Part shown: piece after piece, positions 39,136 through 48,963 of the stretch
Numbering within the stretch: position 1 is the first letter of the stretch
Layout: the number at the start of each line of letters is the position of its first letter
Origin: Alcanivorax quisquiliarum
GTDB lineage: Bacteria; Pseudomonadota; Gammaproteobacteria; Pseudomonadales; Alcanivoracaceae
Length of the DNA stretch: 64,000 nucleotides
Assembly (NCBI RefSeq): GCF_023051175.1
Contig: NZ_JALKII010000005.1
Location: 186,001 to 250,000 of the forward strand
Direction of reading: 5' to 3'
The notes under the pieces: generated by a model
Told to the model about the DNA's origin: nothing
Seen by the model: the letters and a program-made list of their open reading frames with translations, nothing else
Databases searched by the model: none
Position numbers and translations under genes: made by a program

Positions 39136-39585
39136 GTGTTCAGTGGGCGCACGGCCCTAAACGTAGATGCCAAGGGGCGTCTGGCAGTACCGACCAGGCA
39201 CCGTGAAGCGCTGACGCGCATCTGCGGCGGCCGAGTAGTGCTCACGCATCACCCCTACGACAACTGCCTTTCGCTCTATCCCGAGCAGCAGTGGCAGGAC
39301 GTCGCCCGGCAGGTGGCAAGCCTCAGTGATGCAGAGCCGGTGGTGCGCTACCTCAAGCGCCGCTTTCTTGGCCAGGCGGTGGAGCTGGAGATGGATGCTA
39401 ACGGGCGCTATCTGGTGCCTGGCGAATTGCGTGACCTGATCGGCCTGGAGAAGCGCGCCATGCTGGTCGGGCAGATCCACCGTTTTGAGGTATGGAGCGA
39501 GGCCGCCTGGCAGGCAGAGCAGGAGCAATACAGCCAGATGGATCTCGCGGCGATGCCGGAGAGCGTACAGAAGCTGGCGTTCTGA
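39136..39585 (+). CDS. mraZ: Transcriptional regulator MraZ
   Basis: A 149-residue protein with two SpoVT-AbrB repeats: FSGRTALNVDAKGRLAVPTRHRE near the N-terminus and AVELEMDANGRYLVPGELRDLIGL in the second half. It forms a ring that binds the repeats 90 bases upstream. The start is GTG at 39136, giving the family N-terminus (V/M)F-S-G. A small stem CCTGGC-CAA-GCCAGG (39092-39106) lies in its 5' leader. First gene of the dcw cluster. Confidence 0.95.
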   Translation: MFSGRTALNVDAKGRLAVPTRHREALTRICGGRVVLTHHPYDNCLSLYPEQQWQDVARQVASLSDAEPVVRYLKRRFLGQAVELEMDANGRYLVPGELRDLIGLEKRAMLVGQIHRFEVWSEAAWQAEQEQYSQMDLAAMPESVQKLAF

Positions 39586-39629
39586 TCCGCGTTCTGACGT
39601 TTCAATCCGACAGCCACAAGGGCCACACC

Positions 39630-40562
39630 ATGACGCAACCTGAGCAGTACGCACACCAGCCGGTTTTGCTGGAGGAGGTGCTGGAGTTGTTGCCTACCCG
39701 GACAGACGGTTTCTACGTCGACGGCACCTTCGGCCGTGGTGGCCACAGCCGCGCCTTGTTGCAGCGGCTGGATGAGCGCGGCCTGCTGGTGGGCATAGAT
39801 CGTGATCCGCAGGCGGTGGCCGCGGGCGAAGAACTGGCCGGCAGCGATGCACGCTTTCGCATTCGCGCCGGCCGTTTTGATTGTCTCGAGCAGGTGGTGG
39901 CCGAGGTCGGTCGGCCACTGGATGGCGTATTGCTGGATCTGGGTGTGTCGTCACCGCAACTGGACGACCCGGCCCGGGGTTTCAGTTTTATGCGCGACGG
40001 GCCGCTGGATATGCGCATGGACCCCACCAGCGGCGAGAGTGCCGCGCAATGGCTGGCCCGCGCCGATGAAAAAGACATCGCCGATGTGCTGTATCGCTAT
40101 GGCGAAGAAAAGCGTTCTCGGGCGATTGCCCGGCGCATCGTCGAGCAGCGCCGGCAGCAGCCATTGGCGACCACCGCTGAACTGGCAGCGTTGATCGAAT
40201 CGGTACTGGGCCGTGGTGTGCCCGGCAAGCACCCGGCAACGCGCAGCTTCCAGGCGATACGGATGCATGTGAATCAGGAAATGGCCGCGCTGGAAGCGGT
40301 GCTCGATCAGGCGCTGCGATGCCTGGCACCCGGCGGCCGCTTGCTGGTGATCAGCTTTCACTCGCTGGAAGACCGGCTGGTGAAGCTGTTCATGCGCGAT
40401 GCGGCCGGCCGCACGCCACAGCCGCGTGGGCTGCCGGTGCCCCCGCAGCCTGTGCTGATGCGCGTGCTGGGTAAGGCGCGGCAGGCGAGTGATGCGGAAG
40501 TCGCTGGCAATGCCCGCGCGCGCAGCGCTGTGTTGCGGGCGGCAGAAAAGGTAGCCGCCTGA
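39630..40562 (+). CDS. rsmH: 16S rRNA (cytosine-1402-N4)-methyltransferase RsmH
   Basis: A 310-residue SAM-dependent methyltransferase (MraW). The family start HQPVLLEEVLELL, SAM site VDGTFGRGGHSRALL, DLGVSSPQLDDPARGFSF and ISFHSLEDRLVK are all present. It methylates the N4 of C1402, the same nucleotide whose ribose is methylated by RsmI encoded 1.4 kb upstream. ATG 39630 was chosen because the longer frame overlaps mraZ. The stop overlaps the ftsL start. Confidence 0.96.
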   Translation: MTQPEQYAHQPVLLEEVLELLPTRTDGFYVDGTFGRGGHSRALLQRLDERGLLVGIDRDPQAVAAGEELAGSDARFRIRAGRFDCLEQVVAEVGRPLDGVLLDLGVSSPQLDDPARGFSFMRDGPLDMRMDPTSGESAAQWLARADEKDIADVLYRYGEEKRSRAIARRIVEQRRQQPLATTAELAALIESVLGRGVPGKHPATRSFQAIRMHVNQEMAALEAVLDQALRCLAPGGRLLVISFHSLEDRLVKLFMRDAAGRTPQPRGLPVPPQPVLMRVLGKARQASDAEVAGNARARSAVLRAAEKVAA

Positions 40563-40846
40563 TGGCAGCGTTGGCCGCCACGCCGCGCCCGATGATCTGG
40601 CTGTTGCTGGCCGCAGCGGTGGTGATCTCGGCGCTGGCGGTGAGTTACAGCGTGCATCAGGCGCGCAAGCTCACCGCGCAATCGCAGCAAATGCAGCGCG
40701 AGCAATATCGGCTGCACACGGAGTGGGGGCAATTGCTCCTGGAAGAAAGCACCTGGGGCTCGTATGCACGGGTGGAACGGCTGGCACGCGAACAGCTGAA
40801 CATGAAGCAGCCGTCGAATAATGAAAGGGTGGTGGTGCGTCCATGA
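40562..40846 (+). CDS. ftsL: Cell division protein FtsL
   Basis: A 94-residue bitopic protein: a short cytoplasmic N-terminus, one membrane helix (MIWLLLAAAVVISALAVSYSV) and a periplasmic coiled coil (RKLTAQSQQMQREQYRL). It forms the FtsQLB complex that activates FtsWI. Overlaps rsmH by one base and ftsI by four, as usual in the cluster. Confidence 0.93.
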   Translation: MAALAATPRPMIWLLLAAAVVISALAVSYSVHQARKLTAQSQQMQREQYRLHTEWGQLLLEESTWGSYARVERLAREQLNMKQPSNNERVVVRP

Positions 40847-42564
40847 GCGGAGCACGGCGTCAGGGAAAACAGGCAGGTTATAGCGCCAGGCGGCTACGTG
40901 TCGTGCTGGCGTTTCTGGCTGCCGGTGCGCTGTTGCTGGGCTGGCGGGCCGTCGATCTGCATGTGATGCAACACGAGTTTCTGGCGCGCCAGGGCGAACT
41001 GCGCAACTTGCGCATCGAGCCGCTGGCGGCGCATCGGGGTGTCATCACCGACCGTGCCAACCGGCCGCTGGCGGTCAGCACGCCGGTCACCACCTTGTGG
41101 GCCAACCCGCGTGAAGTGCTGGCAGCCCGGGAGCAGTGGTCGAAGCTCACCGGCAATCCGGTGGTCGATAGCCGCACGCTGGCCCAGCGAGTGGAAGCCA
41201 ACGCCAGCCGCGAATTCATTTATCTGGCCCGGCACCTGGCCCCTGAGCAGGCACAGCAAGTGCTGGCGCAGAAAGTGCCTGGCATTTATCCATTGACGGA
41301 ATATCGCCGCTATTATCCGGCCGGCGAAGTGACCAGCCATCTGGTCGGTTTCACCAATATTGATGACGTGGGCCAGGAAGGCATCGAGCTGTCGATGGAT
41401 GCACGGCTGCGAGGCCAGCCAGGCCGCAAGCGCGTGGTGCGAGATCTGCACGGCCGCGTGATCCAGGATATCGCCGTGCTGCAGGAAGCCCACCCCGGCA
41501 GCAACGTGGCATTGAGTATTGATCTGCGTCTGCAGTACCTGGCGTACCGCGAGCTGCTGGCTGCGGTGACACGCAATCAGGCCACTGGCGGCAGTGCCGT
41601 GGTGCTGGATGCGCGCACCGGTGAAGTGCTGGCGATGGTCAACCAGCCGGCCTACAACCCCAATAACCGTGCGGGGGTGCAAACAGCGGCGCTGCGCAAC
41701 AGGGCCATCACCGATGTGTTCGAGCCCGGCTCCACCATCAAGCCACTGACGGTGGCCGCTGCACTGGAAAGCGGGCTGGTGAATGTCAGCTCCACCGTGG
41801 ATACCCGCCCCGGCACCATTCGCGTGGCCAACAAGACAATCCGCGATTACCGTAATTACGGTGTCATCGATATCGCCACCGTGCTGACCAAATCCTCCAA
41901 CGTGGGCACCACCAAGCTGGCGCTGGCCATGGATGATCAGGTGTTGCCCGGTTTCATGGAACGCTTCGGATTCGGCCTGCCGACAGCCATTCCTTTTCCC
42001 GGCGAAAGCAGCGGCATGATGCCGATCCGCACGCGCTGGCGCGATATCGAGACAGCGGCGTTGTCTTATGGTTACGGCGTCTCCGTCACCGCGCTTCAAC
42101 TGGCGCGCGCGTATGCCGTGATCGCCAACGGTGGCGTGAAGCTGCCGCTCTCACTGGAAAAAGTGGAGCAGCCGCCGCAGGGCGAACGCATCATCAGCGA
42201 GGCGCACGCCAACGCCTTGGTGAACATGCTTGAAAGCGTCATCAGCGAAGGCACGGCACGGCGCGCGTCCGTGCCGGGTTATCGCGTGGCAGGCAAGACC
42301 GGTACTGTGCACAAGCTGACCACGGCCGGCTATGCGGACGACCGCTACATGGCGTTGTTCGCCGGCTTTGCGCCTGCCGATGACCCACGCATCGTCACTG
42401 TGGTGGTGGTGGATGATCCCCGTGGCGAAGCTTATTTCGGTGGGCTGGTGGCCGCGCCTGTGTTCAGCAACATCATGGCCGGCGTGCTGCGGATGCTGAA
42501 CTTCGAACCTGAACAGCCGGCCGGCATCTATGCCGGCGTCGGCGGTGAGGAGGGGCGTATATGA
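40843..42564 (+). CDS. ftsI: Septal peptidoglycan transpeptidase FtsI (PBP3)
   Basis: A 573-residue class B penicillin-binding protein. One N-terminal membrane anchor (VVLAFLAAGALLLGWRAVDL), a pedestal domain with HRGVITDRANRPLAVS, then the transpeptidase domain with S297-T-I-K (nucleophile serine), S351-S-N353 and K485-T-G. It crosslinks septal peptidoglycan with FtsW and is a target of beta-lactams. ATGA overlaps join it to ftsL and murE. Confidence 0.97.
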   Translation: MSGARRQGKQAGYSARRLRVVLAFLAAGALLLGWRAVDLHVMQHEFLARQGELRNLRIEPLAAHRGVITDRANRPLAVSTPVTTLWANPREVLAAREQWSKLTGNPVVDSRTLAQRVEANASREFIYLARHLAPEQAQQVLAQKVPGIYPLTEYRRYYPAGEVTSHLVGFTNIDDVGQEGIELSMDARLRGQPGRKRVVRDLHGRVIQDIAVLQEAHPGSNVALSIDLRLQYLAYRELLAAVTRNQATGGSAVVLDARTGEVLAMVNQPAYNPNNRAGVQTAALRNRAITDVFEPGSTIKPLTVAAALESGLVNVSSTVDTRPGTIRVANKTIRDYRNYGVIDIATVLTKSSNVGTTKLALAMDDQVLPGFMERFGFGLPTAIPFPGESSGMMPIRTRWRDIETAALSYGYGVSVTALQLARAYAVIANGGVKLPLSLEKVEQPPQGERIISEAHANALVNMLESVISEGTARRASVPGYRVAGKTGTVHKLTTAGYADDRYMALFAGFAPADDPRIVTVVVVDDPRGEAYFGGLVAAPVFSNIMAGVLRMLNFEPEQPAGIYAGVGGEEGRI

Positions 42565-44042
42565 GCTGCGCCCTGAACCAATTGCTGCCCGAGCGCACAT
42601 TGCCACCGTCGCTGGCTGACCTGCCAGTGACGCGCTTGTGCCTGGACAGCCGGCGCATCAGCGTCGGCGATGCATTTGTGGCGTTGTCCGGCCATCAGCA
42701 CCAGGGCCAGGCGTACATCGCGCAGGCGATCGAAGCCGGCGCCAGCCTGGTACTGGCAGAAACAGCCACCGATACCGTGGCGGATCAGCAGGGCGTGCCG
42801 GTGATCGGCATTCCTGCATTGCGGCAACAGCTGGGCGTGATCGCGGCGCGGCTGTTTGGCGAGCCGGGCCGTGCCATGACGATTACCGGCATCACGGGTA
42901 CCAACGGCAAGACCAGCACCAGCTGGTTTTTGTGTGATGCACTCAACGCCCTGGGCCAACGCAGCGCATTGATCGGCACCCTCGGGCTGCGTTTTGGTGC
43001 CGCGCTGGAAGATGTTGGCCACACCACGCCGGACCCGGTCACGCTGCAAGGAGCACTGGCCCGGTTTCGTGATGACGGCGCGCAGGCGGTGGTGATGGAA
43101 GTGTCATCCCATGCGCTCGATCAGGGCCGGCTCAATGGCACGCCTGTTTCCATTGCCGTGTTCACCAATCTCAGCCGTGATCATCTGGATTACCACGGTG
43201 ACATGGAGCGTTACCTGAGCGCCAAGGCGAAATTGTTCGAGCGCCCCGAGCTGTCCCTGGCGGTCATCAATCTCGACGATCCCGCTGGCGCACGGCTGGC
43301 GGCGTTGCTGCCCGAGCGGCTGCCCTGCGTGACGTTCGGCGATCATCCGAACGCGGTGGTGCGCTGCCAGCGGTTGCAGGCAAGCGCCGAAGGCATCGCC
43401 TTTGAACTGAGTGTGGCCGGTGAAACCGTTGCGGCCGCAGCCCCCCTTTACGGTCGCTTCAATCTCGACAACCTGATGGCTGTCGCCGCCGTGCTGTACG
43501 GCATGGGCTACGACACCGCTGCGCTGGCGCGGGCATTGAGCGCGGTAACGCCCGTGCCGGGTCGTATGCAGCCGGTGCGCGCCACCGATGGCCACGGCCC
43601 GGTGGTGCTGGTGGATTATGCGCACACACCGGACGGCCTCGACAAAGCGCTGCGTGCTGCGCGAATGCATTTCAGTGGACGTTTGCACTGTGTCATCGGG
43701 TGCGGTGGCAACCGTGATGCCGGCAAGCGGCCAGAGATGGCAGCGGCAGCCGAGAAACGGGCCGACGCCGTCACGCTTACCAGCGATAATCCTCGCGATG
43801 AAGCCCCCGAGGCCATTCTGGCGCAGATGCGCGGCGGGCTTGTGCGGCCGGAGCAAGCGCAGATTATCGTCGATCGAGCCGAAGCAGTGGCCGCCACCAT
43901 CGCCGCAGCCGGTGCCGAAGACGTGGTGCTGATCGCCGGCAAGGGCCATGAAACCTGGCAGGAAATTCGCGGCCAGCGTTACCCGATGGATGATCGTGAG
44001 CTGGCGCAACAGGCGTTGGCAAAATGGGAGGCGCGCGCATGA
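42561..44042 (+). CDS. murE: UDP-MurNAc-tripeptide synthetase MurE (meso-DAP adding)
   Basis: A 493-residue Mur ligase. The ATP site is TGITGTNGKTSTSWFL and the central domain has TTPDPVTLQ and EVSSHALDQGR. D409-N-P-R412 is the motif that recognises meso-diaminopimelate, so the third stem residue should be mDAP, as in Gram-negative bacteria. It is cytoplasmic and acts between MurD and MurF. Overlaps ftsI and murF by four bases each. Confidence 0.97.
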   Translation: MSCALNQLLPERTLPPSLADLPVTRLCLDSRRISVGDAFVALSGHQHQGQAYIAQAIEAGASLVLAETATDTVADQQGVPVIGIPALRQQLGVIAARLFGEPGRAMTITGITGTNGKTSTSWFLCDALNALGQRSALIGTLGLRFGAALEDVGHTTPDPVTLQGALARFRDDGAQAVVMEVSSHALDQGRLNGTPVSIAVFTNLSRDHLDYHGDMERYLSAKAKLFERPELSLAVINLDDPAGARLAALLPERLPCVTFGDHPNAVVRCQRLQASAEGIAFELSVAGETVAAAAPLYGRFNLDNLMAVAAVLYGMGYDTAALARALSAVTPVPGRMQPVRATDGHGPVVLVDYAHTPDGLDKALRAARMHFSGRLHCVIGCGGNRDAGKRPEMAAAAEKRADAVTLTSDNPRDEAPEAILAQMRGGLVRPEQAQIIVDRAEAVAATIAAAGAEDVVLIAGKGHETWQEIRGQRYPMDDRELAQQALAKWEARA

Positions 44043-45382
44043 AGCTCTCCCATATTGCAGCCCTGACAGGCGGTGCCCTGATCGGCACCGACAAGGATAT
44101 CCAGCGCGTGAGCACCGACACCCGCACCCTGCGTGCCGGGGATTTGTTCGTTGCGCTGCGTGGCGAGCATTTTGATGCACACCAGTTTCTGCCCCAGGCT
44201 GCCGCCGCCGGTGCCGATGCCGCGCTGGTGGAAGTGCCCAGTGAGGTGTTTACCAGCCAGGTGCAAGTGGCCGACAGCCGGCACGCTCTCGGGAAAACCG
44301 CCGCCGGCTGGGCCGATCAATTCACTGCCACGCGCATCGGTGTCACCGGCAATGCCGGCAAGACCACGGTCAAGGAAATGATCCGCAGCATGCTCGGTGC
44401 CGAGGCGTTGGCCACGCAAGGCAATCTGAACAACGACATCGGCGTGCCGCTGACATTATTGTCGCTGCGCGCAGAGCATCGTTATGCCGTGGTCGAGCTG
44501 GGCGCCAGTGCGCCGGGTGAAATTGCCTGGACCAGCGGACTGCTCAAGCCCGAGATTGCGCTGATTACCAATGTGACCGGCGCACATCTGGAAGGCTTCG
44601 GCACGCTCGGCGGCATTGCCGCCGCGAAAGCGGAAATCTTTTCCGGCATGGCCGCCGGTAGCATCGCGATCATCAATGGCGACGATGCATTTGCCGATTA
44701 TTTTTCCGCCCGTGCTGAGGATGCCGCGTTGAATGTGCGCCGCGTCAGCGCCGAGCACGATGCCGATTACTCCGCCACTGATATCGAAGCCGATGCCGAG
44801 GGCGTGCGCTTTACGCTGCGCGTGGCCGGCGACACGTATCCGGTGGCTGTGCCGCTGCCCGGCCGCCATCAGGTCGGCAATGCGCTGCTGGCGCTGGCGG
44901 CTGTGCACGCCGCTGGTGTGCCGTTGTCACAGGCGATCGCGAAGCTGGCCGCGATGCCGCCCGTGCCAGGGCGCGTCAATCGTTTCCCCTGCCTCGGCGG
45001 CACCTTGATTGATGACAGCTACAACGCTAATCCCGGCTCCGTGCGGGCGGCCATCGCATTGCTGGCGCAATGCCCTGCACCGCGCATGTTGGTGCTTGGC
45101 GCATTGGGAGAGCTGGGCCCGCAGGCGGCCGATATTCACGCAAGCCTGGGGCGCGCAGCGCAAGAGGCAGGGCTGGATGCGCTGGTAGCCGTGGGCGAAG
45201 GCGCCCGGCCTGCCGGCGAAGAATTCGGAACGGCGGCACGCTTTGCTGCCGATCATCAGGCGGCGGTGCGGGAAGCACTGCCGTTGTTGCAGGGCGGGGG
45301 CACGGTGCTCGTCAAAGGATCACGCAGCGCACGCATGGACGTTGTTGTTGCAGCGCTGCGGAAACTGGGGGAGACACACTGA
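44039..45382 (+). CDS. murF: UDP-MurNAc-pentapeptide synthetase MurF
   Basis: A 447-residue Mur ligase that adds D-Ala-D-Ala to the tripeptide precursor. N-terminal [19 protein letters not shown] binds the uridine nucleotide, ATP-binding [14 protein letters not shown] is near residue 103, and [16 protein letters not shown] lies in the C-terminal half. ATG 44039 has GGGAGG seven bases upstream; the ATG at 44024 overlaps that ribosome site and is rejected. Its stop overlaps the mraY start. Confidence 0.97.
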   Translation: MKLSHIAALTGGALIGTDKDIQRVSTDTRTLRAGDLFVALRGEHFDAHQFLPQAAAAGADAALVEVPSEVFTSQVQVADSRHALGKTAAGWADQFTATRIGVTGNAGKTTVKEMIRSMLGAEALATQGNLNNDIGVPLTLLSLRAEHRYAVVELGASAPGEIAWTSGLLKPEIALITNVTGAHLEGFGTLGGIAAAKAEIFSGMAAGSIAIINGDDAFADYFSARAEDAALNVRRVSAEHDADYSATDIEADAEGVRFTLRVAGDTYPVAVPLPGRHQVGNALLALAAVHAAGVPLSQAIAKLAAMPPVPGRVNRFPCLGGTLIDDSYNANPGSVRAAIALLAQCPAPRMLVLGALGELGPQAADIHASLGRAAQEAGLDALVAVGEGARPAGEEFGTAARFAADHQAAVREALPLLQGGGTVLVKGSRSARMDVVVAALRKLGETH

Positions 45383-46464
45383 TGCTGCTTTGGCTGGCGG
45401 AGTATCTGACACAATTTCACGCCGGATTCCTGGTAGTGCAGTACCTGACACTGCGCGCCATCTTCAGCGTGCTGACCGCGCTGGTGATCTGCTTCGTGGT
45501 CGGCCCGGTGATGATTGATCGTCTGCGCTTTTATCAGGTGGGCCAGGCCATTCGCGATGACGGCCCGAAGAGCCATTTGAGCAAGGCCGGCACACCGACC
45601 ATGGGCGGTGCGCTGATTCTGGTCGCCATCGTGCTTTCCACACTGCTGTGGGCTGATCTGGAAAATCGCTTTGTGTGGATCACCCTTGGCGTGTTGTTCA
45701 TCTTCGGCGCCGTGGGCTGGGTGGATGACTGGCGCAAAGTGGTGCAGAAAAATCCACGCGGTTTACCGGCACGCTGGAAATATCTCTGGCAATCCATTGG
45801 TGCACTGGCGGCTGCGCTGACGCTTTACTTCACCGCGCAATCACCCGCCGAGACAGAGCTGATCGTGCCGTTTTTCAAAAACGTGGCGATCAATCTGGGC
45901 CTGTTTTATATCGTGCTGACGTATTTCGTCATCAATGGCACCAGCAACGCCGTGAACCTGACGGACGGGCTGGATGGCCTGGCGATCATGCCGACCGTGC
46001 TGGTGGCAGGTGCCATCGGCGTTTTTGCCTACGTCAGCGGCCACGCCGAGTTTGCCAACTACTTGCATATTCCCTACATCGCCGGCAGTGGCGAGCTGGT
46101 CGTGATTGCCACCGCCATCTGCGGCGCCGGCCTGGGTTTTCTCTGGTTCAACGCTTATCCCGCACAGGTTTTCATGGGCGATGTGGGCGCACTGGCGCTG
46201 GGTGCGGTGCTGGGCGTGATGGCGGTGATCGTTCGGCAGGAGATCGTATTGTTCATCATGGGCGGTGTGTTCGTGATGGAAACATTGTCGGTAATGCTGC
46301 AAGTCGCATCGTTCAAGCTGACCGGGCGACGGGTGTTTCGCATGGCACCGATTCATCACCATTTTGAACTTAAAGGCTGGCCGGAACCGAAGATCATTGT
46401 GCGGTTCTGGATCATCACCGTGATCCTGGTGCTGGTAGGGCTGGCCACCCTGAAGATTCGTTGA
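45382..46464 (+). CDS. mraY: Phospho-MurNAc-pentapeptide transferase MraY
   Basis: A 360-residue integral membrane enzyme, identical in length to E. coli MraY, with about ten helices. It makes lipid I from UDP-MurNAc-pentapeptide and undecaprenyl phosphate. Active-site segments are KAGTPTMGG, the Asp pair in [30 protein letters not shown] and [12 protein letters not shown]. It begins at ATG 45382 on the murF stop. Confidence 0.98.
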   Translation: MLLWLAEYLTQFHAGFLVVQYLTLRAIFSVLTALVICFVVGPVMIDRLRFYQVGQAIRDDGPKSHLSKAGTPTMGGALILVAIVLSTLLWADLENRFVWITLGVLFIFGAVGWVDDWRKVVQKNPRGLPARWKYLWQSIGALAAALTLYFTAQSPAETELIVPFFKNVAINLGLFYIVLTYFVINGTSNAVNLTDGLDGLAIMPTVLVAGAIGVFAYVSGHAEFANYLHIPYIAGSGELVVIATAICGAGLGFLWFNAYPAQVFMGDVGALALGAVLGVMAVIVRQEIVLFIMGGVFVMETLSVMLQVASFKLTGRRVFRMAPIHHHFELKGWPEPKIIVRFWIITVILVLVGLATLKIR

Positions 46465-46481
46465 TAGTGGCGTCGGCGTAG

Positions 46482-47810
46482 ATGAGCAAAGAAGCGTTCG
46501 ATCTGATTATCGGGCTGGGCATCACCGGGCAAAGCTGTGTGCGCTATCTGGCGGCACAGGGCATGCCCGTGCGGGCGCTGGACACCCGCGCCCAGCCGCC
46601 GGGTCTGGACGCGTGGCGCAAGCAGTTTCGTGATGTGCCGGTGCATACCGGCGGCTATCGGGAAGACTGGCTGGAACAGGCGCGGCGGTTACTGGTCAGC
46701 CCCGGCATCGCTCTCAGCACGCCCGAGATCGCCCGGCAAATAGCCGCCGGCAAGGAAGTCATTGGCGACATCGAGCTGTTTGCCCGTGCCGCCAGCGCGC
46801 CCATTGCGGCGATCAGTGGCTCCAACGCCAAAAGCACCGTGACCACGCTGCTGGGTGAAATGGCGCAGGCCGCGCAGCGCAACGCGCTGACCGGCGGCAA
46901 TCTGGGCACCCCGGCGCTGGATCTGCTTGATGCCGATGCGCAGCTTTATTTGCTGGAACTTTCGAGCTTTCAGCTTGAAACCACTTACAGCCTGGATGCA
47001 CAGGTCGCCACGATCCTGAATATTTCCCAGGATCATATGGATCGTTATCGCAGCCTGGCCGATTACATTGCAGCCAAGCAACGCGTCTACGACGGCTGTG
47101 AAATCGCTGTCTGGAATCGCGACGACGAAGCCACCCGCCCGCAGAGCAGCGTGCCCCGCGAACTCACCTTCGGTGAGCACGAACAAGCGGATTATCAATT
47201 GGATACCAGCGAGGGTGTGCTGCGATGCCGGGGCGAAGTGCTGCTGGCGACTTCAGAATTGTGCCTGCCTGGCCGCCATAACGCCCTGAACGTGCTGGCC
47301 GCGCTGGCCATGGCTGAGGCACTGCAAATTCCCCGCGAGCCAGCGCTTCAGGCGGCACGTACTTTTCGTGGCCTGGCGCACCGCTGCCAGCTGGTGGCCG
47401 AGCGTGGCGGCGTGAAATGGTTCAACGATTCCAAAGGCACCAATGTGGGCGCCACTCTTGCGGCGCTGGCAGGCATTGGCCCTGCCATTGACGGCAAAAT
47501 CGTGTTGATCGCAGGTGGCCAGGGCAAAGGGCAGGATTTTTCGCCGCTGGTAGAGGCCGCCCGCAACCATGTGCGCACAGCCCTGTTGCTTGGCGAAGAT
47601 GCAGCGCAGCTTGAAGCGGCATTGCCAGGCGTGAAATGCCAGCGTGTAAGCAGTATGGCCGAGGCGGTACAACAAGCCGCTACACAGGCGCAGCCCGGCG
47701 ATGCGGTGTTGCTGTCCCCGGCGTGCGCCAGCTTCGATATGTTCAGCAGCTATGTGGCTCGGGGTGACGAATTCACCCGCCTGGCACAGGAGGTGGCTGG
47801 TGAAGCTTGA
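46482..47810 (+). CDS. murD: UDP-MurNAc-L-alanine:D-glutamate ligase MurD
   Basis: A 442-residue Mur ligase. The N-terminal Rossmann-like domain opens with LIIGLGITGQSCVRYL, the ATP loop is ISGSNAKSTVTTLLGEM, and the central domain contains ILNISQDHMDRY. The P-loop reads SNAKST rather than the common TNGKST; the lysine and hydroxyl residues are kept, and this form is seen in related MurD proteins. It follows mraY after 17 bases with a weak ribosome site. Confidence 0.96.
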   Translation: MSKEAFDLIIGLGITGQSCVRYLAAQGMPVRALDTRAQPPGLDAWRKQFRDVPVHTGGYREDWLEQARRLLVSPGIALSTPEIARQIAAGKEVIGDIELFARAASAPIAAISGSNAKSTVTTLLGEMAQAAQRNALTGGNLGTPALDLLDADAQLYLLELSSFQLETTYSLDAQVATILNISQDHMDRYRSLADYIAAKQRVYDGCEIAVWNRDDEATRPQSSVPRELTFGEHEQADYQLDTSEGVLRCRGEVLLATSELCLPGRHNALNVLAALAMAEALQIPREPALQAARTFRGLAHRCQLVAERGGVKWFNDSKGTNVGATLAALAGIGPAIDGKIVLIAGGQGKGQDFSPLVEAARNHVRTALLLGEDAAQLEAALPGVKCQRVSSMAEAVQQAATQAQPGDAVLLSPACASFDMFSSYVARGDEFTRLAQEVAGEA

Positions 47811-48963
47811 GTGGAACGTACTGCGTCCGTCACTGGAGCGGCTTGACGTGCCGCTGCTGGCCGGTGCGTTGGCGTTGTCACTGCTCGGGCTGGTGATGGT
47901 GACGTCCGCCTCCTTGCAGATTGCCGAAACACGATTGGGTGCACCATTTCATTATGCTGTTCGCCACGGCATCTACCTGCTGCTTGGTCTGGCAGGCGGC
48001 ACTGTGCTTTACATGCTGGTGCCGCTGGCGCTGCTGGAAAAGCTGCGTTTTCTGGCGTTGCCGGCAGCGGTGGCGGTGCTGCTCATGCTGTTCATTCCGG
48101 GTCTGGGGCGTGAGGTGAACGGCTCACTGCGCTGGGTGAATCTGGGTGGCTTTACCTTGCAACCATCCGAATTCGCCAAGCTGGGGTTTGTGATGTATCT
48201 CGCCGGTTATATTGCCCAGCGCCGCGCCGTGCTTGAGACCACCTGGAAAGCGTTTCTGCTGCCACTTGGTGTGCTCGGCATGTTGGCCGTGCTGCTGCTT
48301 CTGCAGCCGGATTTTGGCGCCGTGGTGGTACTGGGCATCGCCGCCATGGGCATGTTGTTTCTGGCCGGCGTGCCCACTCGGCGATTCCTGTTGCTGTGCC
48401 TGGTTGTGGTCGCGCTGGCAGCGGTGGTGGCGTTTGCCCAGCCTTACCGCGTGGCGCGGCTGATGTCGTTCATGGACCCGTGGGCCGATCAGTTCGGCAG
48501 TGGCTATCAGCTCACCCAAAGCCTGATCGCCTTCGGGCGCGGTCATTGGTTCGGTGTCGGCCTGGGTAATAGCGTGCAAAAACTGTTTTACCTGCCGGAA
48601 GCGCACACGGATTTCGTGTTTGCCGTGCTTGCCGAGGAGCTTGGCCTGCTGGGCAATCTGGTGCTGATCGGCTTGTTCGCTTTCGTGATTACGCGAGTCT
48701 TCCTGCTAGGTGGCCGGCTTGAACAGCGCGGCTGGTTTTATCATGCGCAACTGGTGTACGGCATTGCGCTGATTTTCAGCGCACAGGCGTTGATCAACCT
48801 GGGCGTCAATATGGGCCTGTTGCCTACCAAGGGCCTGACGCTGCCTTTTGTCTCATCAGGTGGCAGCAGCCTGCTGGTGTCGGCGGCGATGATCGCCATC
48901 GTGCTGCGCGCCGGCACCGAACTGCGCAGTTACGAAGAACGCGAACGCGGGAGGGTGCGGTAA
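47800..48963 (+). CDS. ftsW: Septal peptidoglycan polymerase FtsW
   Basis: A 387-residue SEDS glycosyltransferase with about ten membrane helices. FTLQPSEFAKLGFV, LLLLQPDFGAVVVLG, the loop carrying AEELGLLGN and the C-terminal LTLPFVSSGGSSLL are SEDS signatures; the Asp after LLQP is the catalytic position. It polymerises lipid II at the septum in complex with FtsI. The start is GTG 47800, with AGGAGG six bases upstream, overlapping murD by 11 bases. Confidence 0.95.
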   Translation: MKLEWNVLRPSLERLDVPLLAGALALSLLGLVMVTSASLQIAETRLGAPFHYAVRHGIYLLLGLAGGTVLYMLVPLALLEKLRFLALPAAVAVLLMLFIPGLGREVNGSLRWVNLGGFTLQPSEFAKLGFVMYLAGYIAQRRAVLETTWKAFLLPLGVLGMLAVLLLLQPDFGAVVVLGIAAMGMLFLAGVPTRRFLLLCLVVVALAAVVAFAQPYRVARLMSFMDPWADQFGSGYQLTQSLIAFGRGHWFGVGLGNSVQKLFYLPEAHTDFVFAVLAEELGLLGNLVLIGLFAFVITRVFLLGGRLEQRGWFYHAQLVYGIALIFSAQALINLGVNMGLLPTKGLTLPFVSSGGSSLLVSAAMIAIVLRAGTELRSYEERERGRVR